23,248 bases of DNA from Gammaproteobacteria bacterium. GTDB taxonomy: Bacteria; Pseudomonadota; Gammaproteobacteria; Pseudomonadales; Pseudomonadaceae. How positions within the stretch are numbered: the stretch's first letter is position 1; every line of letters begins with the position of its first letter. The notes under the pieces are model-generated. The model did not search any database and was not told the DNA's origin. It worked only from the letters and a program-made list of their open reading frames with translations. A program made the position numbers and the translations under genes. Below, piece by piece: positions 1 to 6,575 of the stretch. The stretch covers positions 1-23,248 of the forward strand of contig JAAZCO010000181.1 in the NCBI GenBank assembly GCA_012513235.1, read 5' to 3'.

Positions 1-375
1 CTTTTAATACCTTATATACTCTATCTATACCTCTAATGCAGTATGCATGCCACTTAAATATATGACCTATAAGTCATATTTACACCCCTATAAGGATCTA
101 GTCTGTAGAGAGTAAAAAATATAAAAGTCACCGCAGAGAATTGCTGCTGAGCAAATAAAAAGATTGCACACTAAGCCTGTAACATTTACCTGAGTATTAA
201 AGTAACAAGTACCGCACCGAGGTAGCACACAGGGAGCAAGCCTAGCTATAACTGCGTAACAGTTCATATGGATAACTCTGCCAGCCGACGAAATCAGGCA
301 ATAGGTATCAACCACCCAAAATAACTGAGTCATAAAATAAGTGGTTGCAGTAAAGACTTAGGAAATTTGAGCGGA
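1..375. other. Gene-free AT-rich stretch at left edge
   Basis: This region lies downstream of the pgeF stop codon. No reading frame here has a ribosome binding site or recognisable protein. An 81-codon minus-strand frame (88-333) has no Shine-Dalgarno sequence and an odd cysteine-rich composition, so I do not call it. The only local structure is a short inverted repeat, ATATGAC/GTCATAT, at 60-66 and 73-79. There is no clear terminator for pgeF. In Pseudomonas, clpB commonly follows pgeF; it is not visible here. Confidence 0.6.
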
Positions 376-1134
376 TTAGGACGCTGACTCGGCTAACCAA
401 ATAAGACTAGCAAAGCGACCGGTCACTGCTTGGCGACGATAGGAATAAAAACGCGGATCAGTAACTGTGCAAAAACCACCGCCATAAATCGCCGTAACAC
501 CACAGGCATTTAAACGAATACGCGCTAAGTGATAGATATCAGCCACCCAGCGTTCTGGATTCACACTGGGGACAAAAGCATGCTCAGCTAAAGCGTGTTG
601 CGCCATAAATGCATCACGTACTTCTGCGCCCACTTCAAACGCCGCTGGGCCAATGGCTGGCCCCATCCAAGCTAAAATTTGCTCTGGTGCGACCTGCATG
701 CTGGCTACAGTATTTTCTAGAATGCCTGCAGCAAGACTGCGCCATCCTGCATGAGCCGCGGCGACACAACGTCCTGCTTGATCAGTGAACAACACCGGCA
801 AACAGTCAGCACTCATAATGCAACACGCAAGATTCTGACGACCAGTGATGCTCGCATCTGCGGTCAGCACCTGCGTCGCATCAGCCTCTACGACACGATC
901 ACCGTGCACTTGATTTAACCAGGTCGGCTGACAGGCTAAAACTTCGGCCAAATACTCGCGATTGCGCTGAACTTGCTCTGGCGCATCGCCCACATGCTCA
1001 CCTAAATTAAAAGCAGCAAAAGGCGACTCACTATTGCCTTGACTCGAAGTGGTCACACAGGCCCGCACATGTTGCGGTGCAGGCCAGTTAGGCGTGAGCC
1101 AATCAAAAGGGAGTGATGCAGAACCTTTGTTCAC
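376..1134 (-). CDS. pgeF: Peptidoglycan editing factor PgeF (YfiH, laccase-domain family)
   Basis: This 252-residue protein belongs to the multicopper-oxidase-like laccase-domain family (PF02578). The family's PgeF removes wrongly made UDP-MurNAc-L-Ser precursors, so that L-Ala stays at position one of the peptidoglycan stem; other members show purine nucleoside phosphorylase/deaminase activity. The three metal/catalytic residues are visible: His77 in NQVHGD, Cys111 in SADCLP and His128 in HAGWRS. The N-terminal WLTPNWPAP and the FNLGEHVGD motif are typical of Pseudomonas homologues. The start is a GTG at 1132-1134 that overlaps the rluD stop (GTGA), so translation is probably coupled to rluD. 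Length matches the family. No terminator is evident after it. Confidence 0.93.
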   Translation of the reverse strand: MNKGSASLPFDWLTPNWPAPQHVRACVTTSSQGNSESPFAAFNLGEHVGDAPEQVQRNREYLAEVLACQPTWLNQVHGDRVVEADATQVLTADASITGRQNLACCIMSADCLPVLFTDQAGRCVAAAHAGWRSLAAGILENTVASMQVAPEQILAWMGPAIGPAAFEVGAEVRDAFMAQHALAEHAFVPSVNPERWVADIYHLARIRLNACGVTAIYGGGFCTVTDPRFYSYRRQAVTGRFASLIWLAESAS

Positions 1135-2111
1135 CCGACAAACGCCTCACGATCTTGACGCAGCAAGGTTAGCAACCAGGTAAAGTCATCCGGCAGCGGA
1201 GCTTCCCACTTCATACGCTGACCTGTGGCTGGATGCTCAAGCTCCAAGAAACGCGCGTGCAGCGCTTGACGCGGAAACTCTTTAAGGGTTTCCAGCAAGG
1301 TTGGATTGACCGCTGGCGGAATACGGAAACGCCCACCATAAGCTGGATCACCCACCAATGGAAAACCAACATGCGTCATATGCACACGAATCTGGTGCGT
1401 ACGCCCCGTTTCTAAGATCACACGAGCATGGGTGTGCGAACGAAAACGCTCTAACACACGATAGTGACTGACCGCGGGTTTACCACTTTCAATCACCGCC
1501 ATCCGCTGACGCTGCTGACCATGACGGCCAATCGGTGCATCAATAGTAGCGCCCGAAGTGATGACACCAATCACAATCGCCTCATAGGTACGACCTACGC
1601 TGCGCGCTTGCATTTGATCCACAAGACTGGTGTGCGCTATGAGTGTTTTAGCGACCACCATTAATCCTGTAGTGTCTTTATCTAAACGGTGCACAATTCC
1701 TGCGCGCGGCACTTTAATTAATCCGGGCACATGAAACAGCAACGCATTCAATAAAGTCCCGTCGGGGTGACCCGCAGCAGGATGCACTACTAAACCAGCA
1801 GGTTTGTTGAGTACTAAAATGTGCTCATCTTCATAGACAATATCCAAGGGGATATCTTGAGCGATCCACTCACCTTGTGCTTCGCGCTCAGCAGTCAGCA
1901 CCAGCTCTGAACCACTGTAAACAGTGTCGCGTGGTCGGATAACCTGACCATCAACTGTGAGGCGTTTTTCTTTAATCCAAGCAGTCAAACGTGAACGGGA
2001 ATGTTCCGGGAACACTTGAGCTGCAACCTGATCTAAGCGTTGACCACCCAATTCCTCTGGAACCTTGGCGTATAATTGAATTGTTTCAGTCGTATTTGTT
2101 GGCATACTCAT
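1131..2111 (-). CDS. rluD: 23S rRNA pseudouridine synthase RluD
   Basis: RluD isomerises uridines 1911, 1915 and 1917 in helix 69 of 23S rRNA and is important for ribosome assembly. An N-terminal S4 RNA-binding domain (about residues 16-80, with GQRLDQVAAQ) is followed by the catalytic domain. The catalytic Asp144 lies in HRLDKDTTGL, and LNKPAGLVVHP and TGRTHQIRVH are the other family motifs. The frame is open further upstream, to 2219, but I chose the ATG at 2109-2111 because it gives 326 residues, the length of E. coli RluD, and because the upstream residues look like leader DNA. No good Shine-Dalgarno precedes this ATG; ATG 2103-2105 is an alternative. It is divergent from bamD and overlaps pgeF by four bases. 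Confidence 0.94.
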   Translation of the reverse strand: MSMPTNTTETIQLYAKVPEELGGQRLDQVAAQVFPEHSRSRLTAWIKEKRLTVDGQVIRPRDTVYSGSELVLTAEREAQGEWIAQDIPLDIVYEDEHILVLNKPAGLVVHPAAGHPDGTLLNALLFHVPGLIKVPRAGIVHRLDKDTTGLMVVAKTLIAHTSLVDQMQARSVGRTYEAIVIGVITSGATIDAPIGRHGQQRQRMAVIESGKPAVSHYRVLERFRSHTHARVILETGRTHQIRVHMTHVGFPLVGDPAYGGRFRIPPAVNPTLLETLKEFPRQALHARFLELEHPATGQRMKWEAPLPDDFTWLLTLLRQDREAFVG

Positions 2112-2174
2112 CAACAGAGAATGCGTAGGCTTTGGTTTCAAGCGCACGCTTGTGGTTAAATACAGAATAATTTG

Positions 2175-2194
2175 CCCTGAATCATGATTCAGGG
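2175..2194. promoter_or_regulatory. Perfect 20-bp palindrome between rluD and bamD
   Basis: The sequence CCCTGAATCATGATTCAGGG equals its own reverse complement over 20 bases. It lies in the 144-base divergent gap between rluD and bamD, eight bases upstream of a TATAAC -10 candidate (2202-2207) for bamD. A palindrome without loop fits a dimeric-protein operator better than a terminator. The binding protein is unknown. Confidence 0.45.
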
Positions 2195-2255
2195 TGTTCA
2201 CTATAACAGGACGGCTCACTGCAAGTCAGCCGACCGTTTAACGGCGTACTCAATC

Positions 2256-3239
2256 ATGCATCTAAGGCACCTGCTATTTATCGCTCTTTTTACCTTATTA
2301 GGCGCCTGTGCGTCCAAGGAAATTGATACCGATCTCAGCGAAACAGCGCTCTATGAACAAGCACAAACCGATCTCAGTAAAAAAAGTTACTCAGGCGCTA
2401 TTACGAAGCTCAAAGCATTGGAGTCACGCTACCCCTTTGGCCGCTATGCAGAACAAGCACAGCTTGAGCTGATTTATGCTTACTACAAAAATCTTGAGCC
2501 AGAAGCTGTACGTGCTTCAGCTGACCGTTTTATTCGTCTGCATCCACAACACGCTAACGTTGATTACGCTTACTATATGAAAGGCTTGGCCTCATTTGAC
2601 CAAGACCGTGGCTTATTGGCACGCTTCTTACCTTTAGATATGACTCAGCGTGACCCCGGCGCTGCGCGCGACTCTTATAATGAGTTTGCCCAACTCACTA
2701 ACCGCTACCCCAATAGCCGTTACGCTGCAGACGCCAAGCAACGTATGATTTATCTACGTAACTTGCTCGCAGCCTACGAAGTGCACGTTGCCCACTACCA
2801 TCTCAAGCGTCAGTCCTATGTTGCAGCCTTGAATCGTGGTCGTTATATTGTTGAAAACTTCCAAGAGACTCCAGCAGTCGGTGATGGTTTAGCGGTAATG
2901 ACTGAGGCGTATCAGCACTTAGCGCTGCCTGAGTTGGCGCAAACCAGCCTAGAGACTTTACAACTGAACTACCCACAGCATCCAAGTTTAGCCAGCGGTA
3001 AATTTAAGCCGCGCGAGAAAGATACTGATAATCGCTCATGGTTAAGCAAAGCAACTTTAGGTTTTATTGGTAACAAAGAAGACCTACGTCCACAGCAAAC
3101 CCAAGCCAGTAAAGACGTGATTCGCCAGTACGAGAATGCGGCTGAAGAAATCCCAGCCAGCGTACGTACAGCAATTGATAACGAGCAACCTAAGCGCAGT
3201 TGGTTAAACCGCTTAAGCTTTGGTTTATTCGGTAAATAA
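2256..3239 (+). CDS. bamD: Outer-membrane assembly lipoprotein BamD
   Basis: BamD (ComL) is the essential lipoprotein partner of BamA in the beta-barrel assembly machine. It is anchored in the inner leaflet of the outer membrane. A lipoprotein signal peptide ends in LLGAC with the lipidated Cys18. TPR-like repeats follow, with typical helix pairs around YEQAQTDL, ESRYPFGRYAEQAQLELIYA and LTNRYPNSRYAADAKQRM. The ATG at 2256 was chosen because it puts the signal peptide at the N-terminus; the frame is open upstream to 2184. At 327 residues it is much longer than E. coli BamD (245) because of a C-terminal tail, as in Pseudomonas. That tail carries a repeated motif, RSWLSKATLGFIG (260-272) and RSWLNRLSFGLFG (314-326). 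Confidence 0.95.
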   Translation: MHLRHLLFIALFTLLGACASKEIDTDLSETALYEQAQTDLSKKSYSGAITKLKALESRYPFGRYAEQAQLELIYAYYKNLEPEAVRASADRFIRLHPQHANVDYAYYMKGLASFDQDRGLLARFLPLDMTQRDPGAARDSYNEFAQLTNRYPNSRYAADAKQRMIYLRNLLAAYEVHVAHYHLKRQSYVAALNRGRYIVENFQETPAVGDGLAVMTEAYQHLALPELAQTSLETLQLNYPQHPSLASGKFKPREKDTDNRSWLSKATLGFIGNKEDLRPQQTQASKDVIRQYENAAEEIPASVRTAIDNEQPKRSWLNRLSFGLFGK

Positions 3240-3256
3240 ATCACTACACGCCGTAC

Positions 3257-3285
3257 AAAAAAGGAGGCTTTAAGCCTCCTTTTTT
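3257..3285. terminator. Bidirectional rho-independent terminator, bamD / peroxidase
   Basis: AAAAAAGGAGGCTT and AAGCCTCCTTTTTT form a perfect inverted repeat around a single central T, so there is a G+C-rich core with a run of six T on each strand. It lies between the convergent bamD and peroxidase genes and should serve both. Confidence 0.93.
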
Positions 3286-3297
3286 AATCACTGCTGC

Positions 3298-3798
3298 TTA
3301 CAACGCCTCAGCTTGCGCAGTTAAAGCATCTTCAATCGCTTGCAGTAACTGTGCATCATCCGGTTCTGTACGCGGCGAAAAACGTGCCAACACGCGACCG
3401 CTACCATCCACTAAAAACTTCTCAAAGTTCCAAGTGATCTCTCCTGGAAACTCAGCACCCTCACCCGCTAGAAAACGATATAGAGGGTGATTACCCTGCC
3501 CGTTAACCTGCAGTTTTTCCGTTAAAGGAAAAGTCACGCCAAAACGCTCGGTGCAAAAGGCTTGAATAGCTGCGGGAGCGCCCGGCTCTTGCTTGCCGAA
3601 CTGATTACAAGGCACGCCCAAGATGCTAAAGCCACGCTCTTTATACTGCTCATAGAGTGCTTGCAACCCAATATATTGCTGGGTTAAGCCGCATTCTGAC
3701 GCCACATTGACCACGAGTAAAACTCGATCTTTAAACTGTGCCAGTGGCAGCTCGGTATCATCCAGTGCTGCCAATGTTAAAGCATGAAAAGCACTCAT
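3298..3798 (-). CDS. Glutathione peroxidase family protein (thioredoxin-type)
   Basis: This 166-residue thiol peroxidase of the GPx family reduces hydrogen peroxide and organic hydroperoxides. The peroxidatic cysteine is Cys36 in NVASECGLT. Gln70 (NQFGKQEPG) and Trp123 (TWNFEKFL) complete the catalytic set. Cys82 in AFCTERFGVTFP is at the place of the resolving cysteine, which suggests that thioredoxin rather than glutathione is the true reductant, as in bacterial BtuE-type enzymes. It has no selenocysteine codon and no signal peptide, so it is cytoplasmic. A GAGGG Shine-Dalgarno (3805-3809) sits six bases before the ATG. It is a single-gene unit that shares the terminator with bamD. Confidence 0.93.
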   Translation of the reverse strand: MSAFHALTLAALDDTELPLAQFKDRVLLVVNVASECGLTQQYIGLQALYEQYKERGFSILGVPCNQFGKQEPGAPAAIQAFCTERFGVTFPLTEKLQVNGQGNHPLYRFLAGEGAEFPGEITWNFEKFLVDGSGRVLARFSPRTEPDDAQLLQAIEDALTAQAEAL

Positions 3799-3920
3799 TG
3801 TATGCCCTCGAATAAGCTTGCTAAAAATACCTACAAAACGATTATCGCAGAGTCGTACAGCATATTCATCAGCGTTATGGAGTAGAGAGTTTAGAGGTGC
3901 AGGCTAAATATGGCAGATAC

Positions 3921-3955
3921 AAAAAAGGAGCATACTTTGCAGATGCTCCTTTTTT
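3921..3955. terminator. Orphan rho-independent terminator
   Basis: AAAAAAGGAGCAT (3921-3933) and ATGCTCCTTTTTT (3943-3955) pair perfectly over 13 bases around a nine-base loop, with T runs on both strands. It is not adjacent to the 3' end of any protein gene: the peroxidase is transcribed away from it and the lrp-type gene starts 300 bases to the right. It most simply ends a minus-strand non-coding transcript. Confidence 0.85.
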
Positions 3956-4127
3956 ATGGCCCTTATCAACAGTGGTGCTGCTGATTCAATCGATAACTTG
4001 ATAAAGCTACCGTGCTTGCTGGGAAAACATGGGGTGTTATGTTTTTCACCGACTGCATCTTGGGTAAAAATGCAGCTAAATGGGCTGATGTATGACACAA
4101 GCTTTGAACTTGCATTTAGTGTACACA
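3921..4127 (-). ncRNA. Candidate small RNA between peroxidase and lrp-type genes
   Basis: The 468-base gap 3799-4266 has no convincing protein gene, but contains a strong terminator (3921-3955) that serves no gene. On the minus strand, a promoter-like pair (TTGAGT, 17 bases, TCTAAT; 4162-4134) lies about 200 bases upstream of it. Together they outline a transcript of roughly 205-210 nt. Inside, the minus strand can form a stem AAAACAT/ATGTTTT (4045-4024) whose eight-base loop is AACACCCC. C-rich loops of this kind in bacterial sRNAs pair with Shine-Dalgarno sequences. This is inference from sequence only; an unannotated short peptide gene or a decayed gene are alternatives. Confidence 0.4.
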
Positions 4128-4133
4128 AAGCCC

Positions 4134-4162
4134 ATTAGAGAAAAATTGCGAAGATCACTCAA
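4134..4162 (-). promoter_or_regulatory. Predicted sigma70-type promoter for the candidate sRNA
   Basis: On the minus strand TTGAGT (4162-4157) and TCTAAT (4139-4134) are separated by exactly 17 bases; they match the consensus at four and five of six positions. The predicted start is near 4127. The surrounding DNA is AT-rich, so a chance match is possible. Confidence 0.4.
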
Positions 4163-4209
4163 AAAACAGCAAACAAACAATAAAAAACCAACAAATATAA
4201 AAATAGAGC

Positions 4210-4215
4210 TATAAT
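4210..4215 (+). promoter_or_regulatory. -10 element candidate for the Lrp/AsnC gene
   Basis: A perfect TATAAT lies 51 bases before the start codon in an A-rich leader. There is no good -35 hexamer 16-18 bases upstream. This would be consistent with an activator-dependent or autoregulated promoter, common for Lrp-type genes, but the assignment is tentative. Confidence 0.35.
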
Positions 4216-4266
4216 AACCCTTAAAGATCAGATCAGTAGCAAAAAAACAACAAAATCGAGCCTAAA

Positions 4267-4749
4267 ATGCAGAAACTTGACCGTTACGACCTACGAATTT
4301 TACAAGAATTACAACACAACGCCCAACTGTCTAACCAAGAACTCGCTGAGCGCATTGGTTTATCTGCCTCACCCTGCTCAAGACGCGTCAAAATGCTAGA
4401 AGATGAAGGCTATATTCAAAAGCATGTCGCACTACTAGATCGCAAAAAGCTAGGGCTGACCCTGACAGCCTATGTGCTGATTGGTATGGATCGCCATACG
4501 CCTGAGCGTTTTGAAAACTTTCAGACTCATATTTGTCAGTGGCCCGAAGTACTCGAATGCAGCTTGATCACCGGCATGGATGCGGATTATCAGCTCAAAG
4601 TCATAGTCCCAGATATGGATCACTATCAAAAATTTCTACTGGAAAAACTAACCCGTGTTGAAGGCGTCACCAGCGTGCGCTCCAGTTTTGTCCTCAACCA
4701 TGTACAACTCTCAACCGCACTACCGTTAGAGCATTTACAGCACCAATAA
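4267..4749 (+). CDS. Lrp/AsnC family transcriptional regulator
   Basis: This 160-residue protein has the two-part layout of the family. The N-terminal winged helix-turn-helix includes LDRYDLRILQELQHNAQLS, NQELAERIGLS and the PCSRRVKMLEDEGYI recognition region. A C-terminal RAM/AsnC effector domain follows from about residue 66 (LTLTAYVLIGM, LECSLITGMDADYQLKV, VTSVRSSFVLNHV). The tail STALPLEHL resembles the TTSLPIE ending of E. coli DecR (YbaO), so a cysteine- or amino-acid-responsive role is possible, but the effector cannot be read from sequence. The start is the only in-frame ATG; its Shine-Dalgarno is poor. No target gene is adjacent in an obvious divergent arrangement. No terminator follows. 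Confidence 0.9.
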   Translation: MQKLDRYDLRILQELQHNAQLSNQELAERIGLSASPCSRRVKMLEDEGYIQKHVALLDRKKLGLTLTAYVLIGMDRHTPERFENFQTHICQWPEVLECSLITGMDADYQLKVIVPDMDHYQKFLLEKLTRVEGVTSVRSSFVLNHVQLSTALPLEHLQHQ

Positions 4750-4786
4750 AAAAGATAAAGCCAAGTAACGACTCCTCTCACAGCGT

Positions 4787-4815
4787 CTTACATTGCTTTA
4801 TTTATAACGTATAAT
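4787..4815 (+). promoter_or_regulatory. Sigma70-type promoter for the DUF2788 gene
   Basis: CTTACA (4787-4792), a 17-base spacer and a perfect TATAAT (4810-4815) make a good promoter. It gives a leader of roughly 85 nt before the ATG at 4907. Confidence 0.55.
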
Positions 4816-4906
4816 GAAAACCAGTACTTTCATCATTCAACTAACACACTGCTGAATAACTGCCTTGCAGCAACTGCAGCCTTGTCATCAAGCAGATGGA
4901 GACAGC

Positions 4907-5107
4907 ATGGAACCTGAAGTATTTGAAGACTTAATGACCACCGTTTTAGTCAGCGGCCTGATTATTTTTATGGGCTTTATTGTGTGGGATTTAGCAAAAA
5001 AATCTAAGGCAGGCCGTTATGGTACCGCTGTACTGTTTTTTGCTTTAGGTTTAGGCGTCTTGGGTTTTGTAATTAAAACCGTGGTGATTGCTGTTAAAGG
5101 CCTGTGA
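4907..5107 (+). CDS. DUF2788 small membrane protein
   Basis: This 66-residue protein matches my memory of the DUF2788 family found in Pseudomonas and relatives; function unknown. An acidic N-terminus (MEPEVFEDLMTT) precedes one membrane segment (about residues 12-27, VLVSGLIIFMGFIVWDLA). A short basic loop (KKSKAGRYG) and a second segment (about 40-63, AVLFFALGLGVLGFVIKTVV) complete a two-helix hairpin, with the positive loop probably facing the cytoplasm. I chose ATG 4907 because GGAG (4898-4901) lies five bases upstream; the frame is open to 4865 but the added residues are not membrane-protein-like. It has its own promoter and stands alone. Confidence 0.85.
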   Translation: MEPEVFEDLMTTVLVSGLIIFMGFIVWDLAKKSKAGRYGTAVLFFALGLGVLGFVIKTVVIAVKGL

Positions 5108-5108
5108 T

Positions 5109-5138
5109 GCTGACGAGTTGAATGGCATAACTGTCAGC
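5109..5138. terminator. Weak hairpin between convergent DUF2788 and rluE
   Basis: GCTGAC (5109-5114) pairs with GTCAGC (5133-5138), and AGTT/AACT extends the stem inside after one bulged base. There is no T run on either side, so it would need factor help. It is the only terminator-like structure in this 120-base convergent gap. Confidence 0.25.
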
Positions 5139-5227
5139 CTAAATAACACAACTTTGCCGGCAAGCTGCAGCAACCGTTCTGGTCAAAGCAGCTCACAGCA
5201 CCAAATACCATAGCTTAAAATAGCGCC

Positions 5228-5878
5228 TTAAATCTTAGGCACATCAAGTTCTCGCCACTGCCCGCTGGGCAAGTCGGCCAAATGCCAGTCACCAATTTGT
5301 ACCCGCACTAAACGCAAAGTCGGCAAGCCTACAGCCGCAGTCATGCGTCGGACTTGACGATTACGCCCTTCATAAATGGTCAGCTGTAACCATGCCGTCG
5401 GAATACTCTTGCGTTCACGCACTGGCGGCGTACGCTCCCATAAGTTTGGCTCATCAATGTGCTCTGCTTGCGCAGGCGCTGTTAAGCCATCTTTAAGCTC
5501 GACACCATCACGTAAACGCTGCAATTGCTCAGCTTGCGGCTCACCTTCAACCTGCACCCAATAGACTTTACGCAGCTTATATTGCGGCTCAGCAATGCGC
5601 GCCTGCAAACGTCCGCTATTGGTTAACAACACCAAGCCCTCACTGTCTCGATCCAAGCGCCCAGCAGGATACACATCCTTAACCGGCACATAATCTTTCA
5701 AGGTGGCCCGCCCTTGCTCATCAGTAAATTGCGTCAGTACGTCATAGGGTTTATTGAGCATCAGCAAACGTGGATCAGCAGGCTCAAGCACCTGACGTTT
5801 AGCTTGAGAGCGAATGCTACGCCCAATAGCAGCCTGCCCGTGACGCGGATAACGTGATGTTTTAATAGGTTTTTTCAC
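5228..5878 (-). CDS. rluE: 23S rRNA pseudouridine synthase RluE
   Basis: This is a member of the RsuA-type pseudouridine synthases that lacks the S4 domain. With 216 residues it fits RluE (E. coli 217), which modifies U2457 of 23S rRNA. The catalytic Asp76 is in GRLDRDSEGLVLL. LMLNKPYDVLTQF and EGRNRQVRRMTAAVG are the other family blocks. The open frame extends to 5923, but the first 15 codons overlap mioC and are unlike the family. I chose the GTG at 5876-5878, which overlaps the mioC stop as GTGA and gives the usual KKPIKTSRYPRHGQ N-terminus. It is therefore probably the coupled second gene of a mioC-rluE unit. Confidence 0.9.
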   Translation of the reverse strand: MKKPIKTSRYPRHGQAAIGRSIRSQAKRQVLEPADPRLLMLNKPYDVLTQFTDEQGRATLKDYVPVKDVYPAGRLDRDSEGLVLLTNSGRLQARIAEPQYKLRKVYWVQVEGEPQAEQLQRLRDGVELKDGLTAPAQAEHIDEPNLWERTPPVRERKSIPTAWLQLTIYEGRNRQVRRMTAAVGLPTLRLVRVQIGDWHLADLPSGQWRELDVPKI

Positions 5879-6345
5879 TGTACAACCGCAGCTTTTAAGC
5901 TTTCGGCAAATTCGGCCAACCACGGCTCAGCATCCTGTTCTGGACTGACAGTTTCGCTGGCATCTAAACGCAGTACTTCTTGCAACTCAACCACACCCAA
6001 CTCTTCGTACAACTCACGCATCATTTCAGCCCCAGCGCAAAAATCTTCGCCATAACATGCATCACCCAGACCAATCACCCCACCTAATAAGCCATGCCAC
6101 TGCGGTGGCAACTCACGCAACTGCGCAAACAAAGGCTGCAAATTTTCTGGTAGTTCACCCATCCCCGTGGTTGAAGTGACTGACAACAAGGCATCAGGTT
6201 GCAACGCCAGTAGTTCAGCATGGGTAATACGAGGGTTATAGGTGACCTGCAAGCCAGCATCAGTCAACAACTCAGCGGCATGATGGGCCACATCCTCTGC
6301 GGCGCCAAACACTGTGCCAGAAATAATTACCACATGAATAGTCAT
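5875..6345 (-). CDS. mioC: Flavodoxin-family protein, MioC-like
   Basis: This 156-residue flavodoxin-like protein should bind FMN and act as a small electron carrier; E. coli MioC supports biotin synthase activity in vitro. The phosphate-binding loop is SGTVFGAAEDVA (residues 9-20). The loop around TSTTGMGELPENL and the block GLGDACYGEDFCAGAE are the isoalloxazine-binding regions. The sequence lines up with E. coli MioC along its length, but closer Pseudomonas homologues are annotated only as flavodoxins, so the symbol is by similarity. It is cytoplasmic. It is the first gene of a minus-strand pair with rluE and is divergent from folM, with which it shares a 230-base control region. Confidence 0.82.
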   Translation of the reverse strand: MTIHVVIISGTVFGAAEDVAHHAAELLTDAGLQVTYNPRITHAELLALQPDALLSVTSTTGMGELPENLQPLFAQLRELPPQWHGLLGGVIGLGDACYGEDFCAGAEMMRELYEELGVVELQEVLRLDASETVSPEQDAEPWLAEFAESLKAAVVQ

Positions 6346-6429
6346 ACCTGCAATCGCCTTATCATTAAATTAAGTCAGGATAACTTTAAAAACCCTGAAT
6401 AGCTCTCATGCTAACAACACATATAAAAC

Positions 6430-6489
6430 TTGAACAAAACCTATTCGCCTAGTGTTTATAGGTTGTACAAAACTTACATCTAGTATAAC
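6430..6489. promoter_or_regulatory. Divergent mioC/folM control region with repeated TTGWACAAAAC
   Basis: TTGAACAAAAC (6430-6440) and TTGTACAAAAC (6463-6473) are direct repeats spaced exactly 33 bases, three turns of the helix. An inverted repeat AACCTAT (6438-6444) / ATAGGTT (6458-6464) lies between them. The second repeat supplies a -35-like TTGTAC, with TATAAC (6484-6489) downstream at a short 15-base spacing; the first, TTGAAC, has TTTATA 19 bases downstream. Odd spacers of this kind are seen at activator-dependent promoters. The region separates mioC from the folM operon and could control either. Confidence 0.45.
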
Positions 6490-6575
6490 TTTACTCACTA
6501 CAAATACAGTTACTGCCAACATCAGTTTGTTACTACGGACATCACTGTACTTATGACCAAGGACACGACCAACAC

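Noticed and set aside
88..333. 81-codon minus-strand frame downstream of pgeF
   Set aside because: No Shine-Dalgarno, odd cysteine-rich composition, no recognisable family, AT-rich non-coding surroundings.
1131..2219. Longer rluD start at 2219
   Set aside because: It would run through the intergenic palindrome and make a protein 36 residues longer than the usual RluD.
3904..4138. Short frames on both strands of the peroxidase/lrp gap
   Set aside because: They read through the terminator hairpin, lack ribosome binding sites and resemble no family; a non-coding RNA explains the region better.
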